A stretch of DNA of 64,000 nucleotides from Sphingomonas sp. Leaf230. Lineage in GTDB: Bacteria; Pseudomonadota; Alphaproteobacteria; Sphingomonadales; Sphingomonadaceae. The DNA is taken from positions 97,506 through 161,505 of the forward strand of contig NZ_LMKW01000009.1 in NCBI RefSeq assembly GCF_001421745.1, written 5' to 3'. Shown here in pieces: positions 9,204 to 18,407 of the stretch. The notes below the pieces were generated by a model that saw only the letters and a program-made list of their open reading frames with translations, searched no databases and had not been told where the DNA came from. The position numbers and the translations under genes were made by a program. Each line of letters begins with the position of its first letter. Position 1 is the stretch's first letter.

Positions 9204-9257
9204 GTGATGGTGGGGGTATGGGTCTGAACCCGTACCGCGATAGAATATCGGATTTGC

Positions 9258-9287
9258 AACGCGTCTCGCTTCATTGCGGGGCGCGTT
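9258..9287 (+). terminator. Possible terminator hairpin after the FKBP gene
   Basis: AACGCG and CGCGTT close a stem that continues inward with TCTCGC against GCGGGG (two G-U pairs) around a six-base loop. It lies 55 bases after the stop. There is no T-run, so it may only stabilise the mRNA end. Confidence 0.4.
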
Positions 9288-9768
9288 CTGCGTTCAGGCC
9301 AGGCGTCGTGCCGTTATGCGCGAGCCTGTGATGAGCTTGCTCGTTCGGTCGGCGGACAAGTGGGCTACCCGGTAGAAGGTTGACCTGATCCGGTAGAGGA
9401 TCGGCACGCTCTTGAAGTGCAATCCATTCGCAGCGGAGGATGGCGTAGAGGGCATTAGGCTGACCTGTATGGCAGTCGGGTGCTGCGAGGTCAGTAAGTT
9501 CAGACGTCGTTCGGATGAGCAACGCGGCGATACGTCGTCGCAGGTATTGTTTCGGCTTCCGGCGCTAAGGCTGATGCCACCTCATGCTCAGCCATCCTGA
9601 GCAAGTGCGGGTTCTAGTCCGCTCTGCACGGAACAGCGCAGCCGGAGCCTACCGAACGCCTTTGGCCATCGACGGTATGGAGCAGATCGGGAGCTGAGTT
9701 CTAAGCGTAACACGGCAGCACATTGTGCTTTGGCACGCGCTGGCCCGCCTGTCCTCAGAACGGCAGGC

Positions 9769-9798
9769 AAAAAAATAGCGGCCCGAAGACCGCTATTT
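9769..9798 (-). terminator. Intrinsic terminator of the small exported protein gene
   Basis: On the minus strand a perfect stem AAATAGCGG/CCGCTATTT is followed by a run of T residues (9775-9769), 22 bases after the stop at 9820. This is the clearest classical terminator in the window together with that of rpsT. Confidence 0.88.
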
Positions 9799-9819
9799 CT
9801 CGAACTGAAGTCGTAAGAC

Positions 9820-10053
9820 TTAGTTGCTGTCCGAATCGTCGTCGTTGTCTGCAACGATAACGATACCGGCGATAACTGCAGCTGCTGCGAGAACCGCAAC
9901 GATGATGCCGCCGCCAGCGAGCTCGTTCTTGTCAGCCGAAACCGAACCCGAACGGACCGAATGTGCAACCGACAGATTTGCCGGTGCTGCCATGGCCGGA
10001 GCAACTGCCATCGTGGCTGCTGCTGCGGTCAGGAGATACTTCCCAAGACGCAT
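9820..10053 (-). CDS. Small exported or membrane protein with acidic tail, hypothetical
   Basis: A 77-residue protein. ATG 10053 follows a good AAGGGAG ribosome site, which rules out the longer upstream frame. Residues 1-24 form a signal peptide ending in an AMA-type cleavage motif. A short polar mature region is followed by a hydrophobic helix (about 47-68) and a very acidic end of mostly Asp, Ser and Asn. Its own strong terminator suggests an abundantly expressed single-gene unit. I know of no function. Small proteins of this general build are seen in sphingomonads. Confidence 0.8.
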   Translation of the reverse strand: MRLGKYLLTAAAATMAVAPAMAAPANLSVAHSVRSGSVSADKNELAGGGIIVAVLAAAAVIAGIVIVADNDDDSDSN

Positions 10054-10252
10054 GATGAACTCCCTTTGTGCTCGTCGCGGCAGGCAATGGCATATAACCT
10101 TACCCAACGCAACTAAGGCCCTTTGTAACAACGCGAAGAGGATCGCACTGTTGCGGCAGTGCAACACACACTTCCGCTGTTTCTCTATAGCCGAGGTGCG
10201 CCACGAAGAAAGCGTTCGCGTGCAAACCGCATGATATTCGCGGTGAGATGCG

Positions 10253-11047
10253 TCAGTTCGTCTTCGGTCCGACGGCGGTGCCGGTCTGGAGCGCCCAGGT
10301 TTCGGCACCCTCCATGCCCAGCGCAGTCAGACGCCCCGACGCGTATGCGCCGGTGTCGATGCCGATTCGGTGCCCGCGTCGTTCGATCTCGTCGGTCATG
10401 GTGTGGCCGTGGACGATCGTCTTTTCCAACGTCGAGCGATGATCGAGGAAGGGATCGCGAATCCATCGCAGGTCCGACGTGCGCTGGAGATCGAGCGGCG
10501 TGTCAGGGCGTACGCCAGCGTGGACGAACGCGTAGTCGCCGATCACGATCATGTCCTCGAACTTGCGCAGAAACTCGCGATGTTCGTCGGGCACGAGGGT
10601 TTCGAGACGTTGCACCAGCTCTTCATAGTCGAGCCGCTCATATTCCGCGGCTTCCATCCCGTAGCTCAGCACCGTCTCGCGACCGCCGATGCGGCAGAAC
10701 AACCGGAGCGCCTTGGGTTCGCCGTCGAGTGCACCGAGGAAGATTTCCTCGTGATTGCCGAGCAGGAAGCGGACGTCGGGGCGGTCGGGGCGGGCATGGG
10801 CCAGCCCGCGCAACCGATCGATCACTGCCGCCGAGGCGGGGCCCCGGTCGACGATGTCGCCGAGGAATATCAAGGTCGTTTCCGCTGCACCGCGTTCGCG
10901 TTCATCCGCCTCGATCAACCCGATCAGTTCGTCGAGCAGGTCGGCGCGGCCGTGAATGTCGCCGACGGCATAGACGCGGCGACCGGGAGGAACCTGCGGT
11001 TGAGTCGGCTTGGCAACGCTACGGGACTTGAAAAGCTTTGAAATCAT
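10253..11047 (-). CDS. Metallophosphoesterase (serine/threonine protein phosphatase-like)
   Basis: A 264-residue calcineurin-type phosphoesterase with a two-metal active site. Motifs in order are GDIHGR (29-34), GDIVDRG (63-69), GNHEE (97-101), HAG (176-178) and HGH (213-215). It resembles the PrpA/PrpB/ApaH-like group, and the substrate (phosphoprotein or dinucleotide) is not decided by sequence. The N-terminal 22 residues are polar and Pro-rich. It is transcribed alone between the small exported protein and the divergent M48 protease gene. Confidence 0.9.
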   Translation of the reverse strand: MISKLFKSRSVAKPTQPQVPPGRRVYAVGDIHGRADLLDELIGLIEADERERGAAETTLIFLGDIVDRGPASAAVIDRLRGLAHARPDRPDVRFLLGNHEEIFLGALDGEPKALRLFCRIGGRETVLSYGMEAAEYERLDYEELVQRLETLVPDEHREFLRKFEDMIVIGDYAFVHAGVRPDTPLDLQRTSDLRWIRDPFLDHRSTLEKTIVHGHTMTDEIERRGHRIGIDTGAYASGRLTALGMEGAETWALQTGTAVGPKTN

Positions 11048-11252
11048 GCTGCAATCGATGTGGGGAGGAAGATGTACGGGACCTGATCGAACGCGTCACT
11101 CGATCGCGCGGGCGCATGCGATCGCATAGGATGTTCCGGCAGGCGTCGCAACGCATCGCCGCGACGGGGTGTGACGCATTGCCGCGACGGCGCGCGCGGG
11201 GCTTGCGGTCATGCAGCATGACGCGGGGGCGCACGACGGCTAAAGGAGCGTT

Positions 11253-12272
11253 ATGTCGATGATCTCCCGCCTCGCGCCGTTCCTGATGCTCACGGCCGCG
11301 GCGCCAACAGCTTTGCCTGCCAAACCGATGCCCGTTGCCGATGCGGCGCCAACGGCTGCGTTCTTCGACACGTTGCGCGCCGCCGATCTCCGGCTGGCGA
11401 CGATCGCGTATCGGCTGACCACCGCGAACGCCGCACTGTGCGACCGCCTCCAGCCGCAGATCGGCATGCCGATCCACGCGCTGACGCAATATGGCCCAGG
11501 CGCGCGCAAGGCCGCGGCGGCCACCTTCGGGTTCGAATCGACGATCGGTGTCGAGGCGGTCGTCGCCGGCGGTCCAGCTGACCGCGCCGGGGTTCGCCCC
11601 AACGATTCGATCGTCGCGATCGACGATCGCCCGCAACCCGGCTTGCCGTCCGCCGATGCGCCCGAAAGCGCGGCGGCACGCGATGCGGCGGAAGCGGTCA
11701 TCACGGAGGCGCCGGCCGGAAAGCCGTTGCGACTGACGGTGCTGCGCGATGGCAAGCGCCTGCCCATCACGATCACCCCAATGACCGGATGCCGGTCGCG
11801 ATTCGAGATCCTGCTGGGCAGTGGCCTGGATGCAAGCGCGGACGGTTCGATCGTGCAGCTCGGCGAGCGGTTCTTCGAGGGCTATACCGACGAGGAGGTC
11901 GCGGTCGTCGTCGCGCATGAACTTTCGCACAACATCCTGCGTCACCGTGCGCGGCTCGATGCGGCGAAGATCAATCGCGGCCTGCTGGCGGAACTCGGTC
12001 GCAACGGCCGCCTGATCCGCGAGACCGAGGACCAGGCGGATCTGCTCGGCATTTATCTGCTCGCGAACGCCGGTTACGATCCGATGTCGGCGCCTAAATT
12101 CTGGCGAAGCAAGGGCGGCGCGATCGATGGCGGGCTGTTCCGCAGTCGCACGCACGCCTCTTCCAAGGCGCGCGCCGAGGCGCTGGAGGCTGCCGCGCGT
12201 GACATCGCAGCGACCTCGACACGGCCGATCATCCCGCCAGTCGTTGCGACTCGAAACGTGCCGTTGCGCTGA
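11253..12272 (+). CDS. Exported M48-family metalloprotease with PDZ domain
   Basis: A 339-residue protein starting at ATG 11253 after a TAAAGGAG ribosome site. Residues 1-22 look like a signal peptide. A PDZ-like domain (about 90-178, with AGGPADRAGVRPNDSIVAID) precedes the zinc-protease domain. HELSH at 222-226 supplies two His ligands and the catalytic Glu, and Glu259 in ETEDQAD is the third ligand. A periplasmic quality-control role is inferred. The PDZ sits N-terminal to the protease core, unlike BepA-type M48 proteins that carry TPRs. The 3' end overlaps convergent wecC by 44 bases. Confidence 0.9.
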   Translation: MSMISRLAPFLMLTAAAPTALPAKPMPVADAAPTAAFFDTLRAADLRLATIAYRLTTANAALCDRLQPQIGMPIHALTQYGPGARKAAAATFGFESTIGVEAVVAGGPADRAGVRPNDSIVAIDDRPQPGLPSADAPESAAARDAAEAVITEAPAGKPLRLTVLRDGKRLPITITPMTGCRSRFEILLGSGLDASADGSIVQLGERFFEGYTDEEVAVVVAHELSHNILRHRARLDAAKINRGLLAELGRNGRLIRETEDQADLLGIYLLANAGYDPMSAPKFWRSKGGAIDGGLFRSRTHASSKARAEALEAAARDIAATSTRPIIPPVVATRNVPLR

Positions 12273-13548
12273 CCGCTGGCAGCGCCGCGCGCGGCTGGTC
12301 CGGCCAAATACCGCGCGTGTCGAGCACCGCCTTGTCGATGCGCTCCTCGAGCGGGATCGACTTGAACACGTCGTGGTCGACCAGCACGATCATGATCGAA
12401 CACGTCTCGATCGCGGTATCGACGTCGATCAGCGTCGCGCCGGTGTCCGCCAGCACGGCCGGCAGCGTCTGCGCATAAGGCTCGACGATCCGCACCCGGT
12501 CGCCGAACTGGCGCGCCACGGCTTCGGCGACCTTGAGGGCAGGGCTCTCGCGGAAGTCGTCGATGTTCGCCTTGAACGCTAGGCCGAGGCACGCGACAAT
12601 TGCGTCGGGTGAGGCTTCGACGAGTGCGGCGACCTGCGCGATGACGTGGTCGGTCTTGCCGTCGTTGACCTCGCGCGCGGTCCGGATCAGCGGAGTCTGG
12701 TCGGGGGCGGCGTGCACCAGGAACCACGGATCAACCGCGATGCAATGCCCGCCGACGCCGGGGCCGGGCTGCAGGATGTTGACGCGCGGATGGCGGTTGG
12801 CGAGGCGGATGACCTCCCAGACGTCGACGCCCATCGTGTCGGCGATCAGCGACAATTCGTTGGCGAACGCAATGTTGACGTCGCGAAACGCGTTCTCGGT
12901 AAGCTTGGTCATCTCCGCAGCGCGCGCGGTAGTGGTCACGCAGGCGCCTCGGACGAAGCGACGGTAGAAAGTGAGGGCCTTACGCGCACACCGCGGCGTG
13001 ATGCCGCCGATGACGCGGTCGTTGTCGATCAGCTCGACTAGGATGCGGCCGGGCAGCACGCGCTCCGGGCAATAGGCGATCGCGATATCCGCCTGGTCGC
13101 CGGTCTTCCCCGGTACGCGCAGGTCGGGGCGCAGGCTTGCCAGCAGGTCGCGAACCTTCTCGGTGGTGCCCACCGGCGAGGTCGATTCGAGGATGATCGT
13201 ATCGCCCGCCTTCAGCACGCTCGCGATCGTCGTCGCGGCGTCGAGGACATAGCGGATATTGGGGGCGTGATAGGCGTCGAACGGGGTCGGTACCGCGATC
13301 ACGAAGACGTCCGCGGGCTCGATCGCGGTCGAGGCGCGCAACGTGCCGCGCGAGACGACGCCCGAGACGAGGCCGTCCAGATCGACCTCCTCGATATGCA
13401 CGCGGCCGGAATTGACCGTCTCGACGACCGATTCGGTCACGTCGACGCCGAGCACCTGCGCCCCCGTCCGCGCGATGATCGCCGCGGTGGGCAGGCCGAT
13501 ATAGCCGAGCCCGAGGACGACGACGGTGAGGTTAGAGTCCGACAGCAT
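12229..13548 (-). CDS. wecC: Nucleotide-sugar dehydrogenase (UDP-N-acetyl-D-mannosamine dehydrogenase type)
   Basis: A protein of about 439 residues that oxidises UDP-ManNAc to the uronic acid with NAD. It begins with the Rossmann motif VLGLGYIGLP. It carries the conserved EST-SPVGTTE segment, the KLTENAFRDVNIAFANEL helix and the catalytic-Cys loop GPGVGGHCIAVDPWF. ATG 13548 is preferred over the longer frame (13587), because it follows an AAAGG site and leaves only a 17-base overlap with wecB. The pair would turn UDP-GlcNAc into UDP-ManNAcA for a surface polysaccharide. A closely related hexuronate dehydrogenase is the alternative. Confidence 0.9.
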   Translation of the reverse strand: MLSDSNLTVVVLGLGYIGLPTAAIIARTGAQVLGVDVTESVVETVNSGRVHIEEVDLDGLVSGVVSRGTLRASTAIEPADVFVIAVPTPFDAYHAPNIRYVLDAATTIASVLKAGDTIILESTSPVGTTEKVRDLLASLRPDLRVPGKTGDQADIAIAYCPERVLPGRILVELIDNDRVIGGITPRCARKALTFYRRFVRGACVTTTARAAEMTKLTENAFRDVNIAFANELSLIADTMGVDVWEVIRLANRHPRVNILQPGPGVGGHCIAVDPWFLVHAAPDQTPLIRTAREVNDGKTDHVIAQVAALVEASPDAIVACLGLAFKANIDDFRESPALKVAEAVARQFGDRVRIVEPYAQTLPAVLADTGATLIDVDTAIETCSIMIVLVDHDVFKSIPLEERIDKAVLDTRGIWPDQPRAALPAVSATARFESQRLAG

Positions 13549-14656
13549 GCGCAACGACCTTTGCGATTTTGGCGGCGGCATGGCCATCCCCGAACGGGTT
13601 ATGGGCGCGGGCCATCGCGGAGTAGCGCGACGTGTCGTCGAGCAGGGTGAAGATTTCGGAAACGATGCGGTCCTCGTCGGTGCCGATCAGCTTCGCGGTG
13701 CCGGCCGCGACGCCCTCTGGACGCTCAGTGGTCTCGCGCATTACCAGGACCGGCTTGCCGAGCGCAGGTGCCTCCTCCTGCACCCCGCCCGAATCAGTCA
13801 GGACGATGTCCGCCATGCCGAGCGCGCGGACGAAGTGCGGGTAATCGAGCGGCTCGATACGTGCGACGTTGGCACGGGTACCGAGGATGTCGTCCATCAC
13901 CGATACGATGTTCGGGTTCGGGTGGACCGGGAACAGCACCGCGACGTCATCGCGCTCCGCAATACGCCCGATCGCGCGCGCGATCGCGGCCATGCCGTCG
14001 CCGAAATTCTCGCGGCGATGCGTCGTGACGAGTATAATCCGCTTGCCGGCGAAACGCGCGGCGATCGCGTCGAGCCCTGCGGCGAGCGACGGGTCCGCCG
14101 CGACGCGGTGCGCGGTCCAGTGAAGCGCATCGATCACCGTGTTGCCCGTGACGTGGATCGTGTCCTCGGCGATCGTCTCGCGCCGCAGCGCCTCCGCGGC
14201 GGTGTCGGTGGGTGCGAAATGCAGCGTGGCGATCGGCGCGACGATGCGCCGGTTCACCTCCTCGGGCCAAGGATGGTAGATGTCGCCCGACCGCAGCCCA
14301 GCCTCGACATGCGCGACCGGGACCTTGCGGTAATAGGCGGCAAGCGCCCCCGTCATCGCGGTCGCGGTGTCGCCCTGCACAATGACGAGGTCGGGCCGCT
14401 CGGCGTCCATCACGTCGCCGAGCCCGACCAGCAGCCGCGCGGTGAGGCGGTCGAGCGTCTGTCCCGGTTCCATCAGGTCGAGATCGATATCCGGCACGAG
14501 GTCGGCGATTGCGAGCACCTGATCGAGCAGCCCGCGGTGCTGTGCGGTGACGCAGGTGCGGACGGTCAGGCCGGGGATCGCAGCCAGAGCCCGGATCACC
14601 GGGAAGAGTTTGATCGCTTCGGGACGCGTGCCGAAGATGACGAGAACTTTGGGCAT
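13532..14656 (-). CDS. wecB: UDP-N-acetylglucosamine 2-epimerase (non-hydrolysing)
   Basis: A 374-residue GT-B fold enzyme that interconverts UDP-GlcNAc and UDP-ManNAc. The family opens with a VLVIFGTRPEAIK-type segment, as here. VHVEAGLRSG, TTHRRENFG and the SGGVQEEAP loop are all present. It is the first gene of a two-gene minus-strand operon with wecC (translationally overlapped) and is divergent from galU, whose product feeds the same sugar-nucleotide economy. Confidence 0.96.
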   Translation of the reverse strand: MPKVLVIFGTRPEAIKLFPVIRALAAIPGLTVRTCVTAQHRGLLDQVLAIADLVPDIDLDLMEPGQTLDRLTARLLVGLGDVMDAERPDLVIVQGDTATAMTGALAAYYRKVPVAHVEAGLRSGDIYHPWPEEVNRRIVAPIATLHFAPTDTAAEALRRETIAEDTIHVTGNTVIDALHWTAHRVAADPSLAAGLDAIAARFAGKRIILVTTHRRENFGDGMAAIARAIGRIAERDDVAVLFPVHPNPNIVSVMDDILGTRANVARIEPLDYPHFVRALGMADIVLTDSGGVQEEAPALGKPVLVMRETTERPEGVAAGTAKLIGTDEDRIVSEIFTLLDDTSRYSAMARAHNPFGDGHAAAKIAKVVAHAVGL

Positions 14657-14765
14657 GATGCAGTCCCTAGATCAACGTCTTTAACGACGCGCTAATTCAA
14701 TGCGACAATTTGCGCGCAGGCGTAACGATCGGTAGACGGTCCCGCGAGATCAAAGGGAGCATCGA

Positions 14766-15638
14766 ATGACCATAAAGCCGCTGCGCAAGGCCGTGTTTCC
14801 GGTCGCCGGACTGGGCACGCGCTTCCTTCCGGCCACCAAGGCCATGCCGAAGGAAATGCTCACCGTCGTCGACAAGCCGCTGATCCAGTACGCCGTCGAG
14901 GAAGCACTCGAGGCCGGGATCGAGCAGATCATCTTCGTGACCGGGCGCGGCAAGGGCGCGCTCGAGGATCATTTCGACATCTCGTACGAGCTTGAGGATA
15001 CGATGCGGTCGCGGGGCAAGTCCCTGGACGCGATCAGCAATATCCGGATGAAGCCCGGTTCGCCGGTCTATGTCCGCCAACAGGAACCGCTGGGCCTCGG
15101 CCATGCGGTGTGGTGCGCGCGCGAGATCGTCGGCGACGAGCCGTTCGCGGTTCTGCTCCCCGACGAGCTGATGGTTGGCAAGCCCGGCTTCATGAAGCAG
15201 ATGGTCGAGGCGTATAATCAGGTTGGCGGCAACGTGATCGGCGCGCTCGAAGTGCCCGATTCGGAAACCGACAAATACGGCATCATCTCGCCGGGCGCGA
15301 TCGATGGTCGGCTGACCGAAGTGACCGCACTCGTCGAAAAACCCAAGCGCGGCACCGCCCCGTCGAACCTGATGATCCCGGGGCGCTACATCCTCCAGCC
15401 CGAGGTGATGCGGATCCTGGAGACGCAGGAAAAGGGTGCGGGCGACGAGATCCAGCTGACCGATGCTATGGCGCAGTTGATCGGCAACCAGCCGTTCCAC
15501 GGCTTCACCTTCGATGGCCAGCGTTATGATTGTGGCGACAAGGCGGGCTACATCCAGGCCAATCTGGCGATCGCATTGGGGCGCGACGACATCGGACCGG
15601 TGGTTCGTGAGTTCGCAAAGGGCTTGCTGGCGGACTAA
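14766..15638 (+). CDS. galU: UTP--glucose-1-phosphate uridylyltransferase
   Basis: A 290-residue enzyme making UDP-glucose from UTP and glucose 1-phosphate, a precursor for exopolysaccharide and glycolipids. The N-terminal FPVAGLGTRFLPATKAMPKE motif is the nucleotide-binding signature. LVEKPKR and DCGDKAGYIQANL segments match GalU. The ribosome site AAAGGGAG precedes the ATG. A convergent hairpin separates it from the polysaccharide glycosyltransferase gene, so the whole block looks dedicated to envelope sugars. Confidence 0.97.
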   Translation: MTIKPLRKAVFPVAGLGTRFLPATKAMPKEMLTVVDKPLIQYAVEEALEAGIEQIIFVTGRGKGALEDHFDISYELEDTMRSRGKSLDAISNIRMKPGSPVYVRQQEPLGLGHAVWCAREIVGDEPFAVLLPDELMVGKPGFMKQMVEAYNQVGGNVIGALEVPDSETDKYGIISPGAIDGRLTEVTALVEKPKRGTAPSNLMIPGRYILQPEVMRILETQEKGAGDEIQLTDAMAQLIGNQPFHGFTFDGQRYDCGDKAGYIQANLAIALGRDDIGPVVREFAKGLLAD

Positions 15639-15652
15639 ACGATCAGCCCGCT

Positions 15653-15680
15653 CACCGGAACGTCAGAAGGCGTTCCGGTG
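15653..15680. terminator. Convergent hairpin between galU and the glycosyltransferase gene
   Basis: Ten-base arms CACCGGAACG and CGTTCCGGTG flank an eight-base loop that contains the stop codon of the minus-strand gene. It is positioned to serve both converging genes. No T-run follows on either strand, so termination is inferred. Confidence 0.45.
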
Positions 15681-17069
15681 CAGCAGGACGCGAAAGGTCA
15701 GGAGGATGATCTTGATGTCGCGCCAGATCGACCAATGCTCGAGATACTCCAGATCAGCCTGGAGCCGGTTGCGCAGATCGTCCTCGTACAGCGTCGCACC
15801 GCGATAGCCGCGAACCTGCGCAAGGCCGGTCAGGCCGGGCTTGGCCGCATGGCGATGCCAGTATCGCTGGTCGACTTCCCAGAACAGCTTGTCGGCCGCG
15901 CGCGAGCCAAGTGCGTGCGGGCGCGGGCCGACGATGCTCATGTCGCCCTTCAGGACGTTCAGCAGCTGCGGCAGTTCGTCGATGCTGGTACTGCGGATGA
16001 TCTTGCCGACGCGCGTGATCCGATCGTCGTCGCGCGACGTCGAGCGCGCACCTGCGCCGTCGCTGTGGTCAACGCGCATGCTGCGGAACTTCATCAGGCG
16101 GAACATCTGGTTGCTGCGACCGATCCGGATCTGGCTGAAGAAGATCGGCCCGCGCGAATCGACCTTCACCGACAGCGCGATCAGGATCCAGATCGGCATC
16201 AGCGTCACCAGCGCGCAGCTCGCGAGTATCACGTCGAAGCTGCGCTTCACGAAGCGATCGAACAGGACCAACGGACCGTTGGCGATGATGACCGTCGGCG
16301 TGTCGCCGTGCGCGCTGATGCCGAGCGGCGCGAGCACGTTCAACTCCGGCATGAAGATCTCGCTCTGGATGTTCGCGCCCTTCAACGCCTGTGCCCAAGC
16401 AAGACGACGCTCGGGGCTACACGCCACGATCACTCGATCCGCACCCGACAGCGATTGCGCGAGGCGGTCGTACATCACGGGATCATGGTGGTCGGGGTCG
16501 AAATACGAGTCCGCGGCGATGACGACCGAGAAGTCCCCGCGCGGGATGGGCTGGCCGGAATCGTACAGAAGGACGATACTGAAGGGGTTTCCACCGATGA
16601 TCGCAGGCATGTGCCGGACGAACAGGAACCGTCCTAATGCCAAGGAAACAATGGCAAATGCCGAACCCATTGCAACGACAAGACGCGGGAACGTATCGCT
16701 CGCCTTTAGGCAGAAAGCGATGAACACGACTGCGCAGATTGCGAGCGCATAGGCCTGTAATCCTCGCGCTACTGATCGAAAAGGATCGCGCAAATTTGCG
16801 GCTGCATAGCTGTCGTTGTTCAGCGTCGTAATAATGAAGACCGGGATCAGCATTGCGAGGATTACGATCCAGGCGGTGTCGTTCGCGAATACGCCGCGCA
16901 AACCGGCCGCCGCGAGGTAGCTGGCAATAATGCACGTGGTATCTACCGTCAGCATGCCGAGGATCAGCCGAACGCGCAGCGAGGACGCGCTTGGGCGCCA
17001 AGTCCGCGCAGGCTTTTTCCCGCGCGACGGCGCCATAGCGCGGCTCAAAACGCCGCTCTCTACATTCAT
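15663..17069 (-). CDS. Polyprenyl glycosylphosphotransferase, exopolysaccharide initiation
   Basis: A protein of about 468 residues, taking ATG 17069. The N-terminal half has about five hydrophobic spans (residues 40-160), followed by a CoA-binding-like domain. The C-terminal third is the bacterial sugar transferase domain with KRSFDVILAS, MKFRSMR, RSTSIDELPQLLNVLKGDMS, VGPRPHALG and KPGLTGLAQVRGYRG. It should load the first sugar phosphate on undecaprenyl phosphate at the inner membrane to start a polysaccharide repeat. GumD/WcaJ and sphingan SpsB types are close relatives. No clear ribosome site marks the start. The AT-rich sequence 17070-17217 upstream should hold its promoter. Confidence 0.9.
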   Translation of the reverse strand: MNVESGVLSRAMAPSRGKKPARTWRPSASSLRVRLILGMLTVDTTCIIASYLAAAGLRGVFANDTAWIVILAMLIPVFIITTLNNDSYAAANLRDPFRSVARGLQAYALAICAVVFIAFCLKASDTFPRLVVAMGSAFAIVSLALGRFLFVRHMPAIIGGNPFSIVLLYDSGQPIPRGDFSVVIAADSYFDPDHHDPVMYDRLAQSLSGADRVIVACSPERRLAWAQALKGANIQSEIFMPELNVLAPLGISAHGDTPTVIIANGPLVLFDRFVKRSFDVILASCALVTLMPIWILIALSVKVDSRGPIFFSQIRIGRSNQMFRLMKFRSMRVDHSDGAGARSTSRDDDRITRVGKIIRSTSIDELPQLLNVLKGDMSIVGPRPHALGSRAADKLFWEVDQRYWHRHAAKPGLTGLAQVRGYRGATLYEDDLRNRLQADLEYLEHWSIWRDIKIILLTFRVLLHRNAF

Positions 17070-17217
17070 GAACTTGTCGGACGCACGCGCAGTCCCCCCT
17101 GCGCAAAGCGATACCGCGAAATGCCGCAATGCAAAAGAACTACTGTTCGTCGATCGCGAAAGTTTAGTTGTTATTTTTCCAATTTTGCGTGCGAGAAAAT
17201 AAAAACTTGCGGTTAAC

Positions 17218-17985
17218 TCACCGCGAAGTCCCGCTTTTGGTGCAAGCCGTACAACCTGGATCCTTGGGTAGACGGATTGTGCGAAAACGCAGTGCAAGCA
17301 GGTCGATCAGCAGCAATTTGCCGGCCGGATCGTCGCCGAACGGCGCAATGGCCCGCAGTACCTCAAGCGCCGCCAGGCTGCCGATCACGCCGGTGACGGG
17401 GCCAAGAACGCCGTCCTCCGCGCAACTGGTCTCTGCGCGCTCAGGGTCTTCGCCGACAAAGCAGCGGTAGCACGGCTTGTCGGATTCCCAGCCGCGATAG
17501 GTTGCGAGCTGTCCCTCGAACTGCCCGACCGCAGCCGACACAAGCGGGATTTTTCCGGCATGTGCGGCATCGGCGACACAGAAGCGCGTCGCGAAATTGT
17601 CGCAGCCGTCGAGCACGACCTCGGCACCCGCGAGCAGGTCCGCCACGTTCGAAACGTCGATGCGCGCACGGTGGGTCTCGACGGCAACGTGCGGGTTGAT
17701 CCGCTTTACAGCAGCCGCTGCGGCGTCGACCTTGGCGATACCGGTATCCGCGGTCGTGAAGATCGTCTGGCGCTGAAGATTGGAGGGTTCGACGCTGTCG
17801 TCGTCGATCAGGATCAGGCGACCGACCCCGGCAGCGCCCAGATACTGGATCGCGGGCGAGCCGATTCCACCGGCGCCGACGACCGCGACGGTAGCCGCCT
17901 TCAGCCGCGCCTGCCCGATGCCGCCGAATTCCTTGAGGACGATATGGCGCGCATACCGGGTGAGTTCGTCGTCGGAGAGAGTCAT
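17218..17985 (-). CDS. moeB: HesA/MoeB/ThiF-family E1-like adenylyltransferase
   Basis: A 255-residue ATP-dependent enzyme that adenylates the C-terminus of a ubiquitin-like sulfur carrier (MoaD or ThiS). The Rossmann motif GAGGIGSP is near residues 37-44. The DDDSVEPSNLQRQ segment holds nucleotide-binding residues, DGCDNFATR follows, and zinc-binding CxxC pairs lie at CYRC and CTAC. There is no rhodanese domain. ATG 17985 overlaps the previous stop by four bases, making it the last gene of the ubiE-to-moeB operon. MoeB versus ThiF cannot be decided here. Confidence 0.88.
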   Translation of the reverse strand: MTLSDDELTRYARHIVLKEFGGIGQARLKAATVAVVGAGGIGSPAIQYLGAAGVGRLILIDDDSVEPSNLQRQTIFTTADTGIAKVDAAAAAVKRINPHVAVETHRARIDVSNVADLLAGAEVVLDGCDNFATRFCVADAAHAGKIPLVSAAVGQFEGQLATYRGWESDKPCYRCFVGEDPERAETSCAEDGVLGPVTGVIGSLAALEVLRAIAPFGDDPAGKLLLIDLLALRFRTIRLPKDPGCTACTKSGTSR

Positions 17986-18407
17986 GCGCCCCAGGTAAAC
18001 GTGAGGCTGGTGCGGTACCAGGTGTCCGCGTCCTCACCCGCAACGTCGATCGAGTCGCGCGCGCCCAGGATCACGCCGGCGGCATATTGCTCGACCGTCG
18101 GGCAGTCGATCGCACGCGGCGTGACCCGACGGACTCGGCCGTCGGGGGTGATGAGCACCGCCAGGTCGACGGTCAGCGCCCAACCTTGCGTCGTGCGTAC
18201 GACATGCGCGCAGCGACCGGCGGCGACCTCCCCGTGTACATACGCCGAATTGTTGGCGAGCGTGGTCGCCTGGCCGCGGATGCGCAGGACCGGAAGCGTG
18301 CTCCAGTCCTGTGGCGGCAGCGTGCTGGTCACCGGCGTGGTCGGTGCGGCGGGTACCGGAAGCGGCGGCGCCGCCGTCTGGAGCAGGAGGAGAAGAGCGG
18401 CGATCAT
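17982..18407 (-). CDS. Small secreted protein, hypothetical
   Basis: A 141-residue protein beginning with a hydrophobic Leu-rich stretch that looks like a signal peptide, then a Pro/Thr-rich linker (about 12-35) and a compact domain with two Cys (about positions 66 and 102). These could form a disulfide in the periplasm. The family is not recognised. Its ATG overlaps the dut stop by four bases and its stop overlaps the moeB start by four bases, so it is a genuine operon member under translational coupling. Confidence 0.75.
   Translation of the reverse strand: MIAALLLLLQTAAPPLPVPAAPTTPVTSTLPPQDWSTLPVLRIRGQATTLANNSAYVHGEVAAGRCAHVVRTTQGWALTVDLAVLITPDGRVRRVTPRAIDCPTVEQYAAGVILGARDSIDVAGEDADTWYRTSLTFTWGA

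Larger units (their letters stand above)
9204..9819. other. Intergenic region without a recognised gene
   Basis: About 615 bases between the FKBP gene and the small exported protein. It holds a 12-pair hairpin at 9258-9287 and the minus-strand terminator at 9769-9798. Short open frames on both strands lack ribosome sites and look like random translations. I see no tRNA or repeat-family member. Confidence 0.5.
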
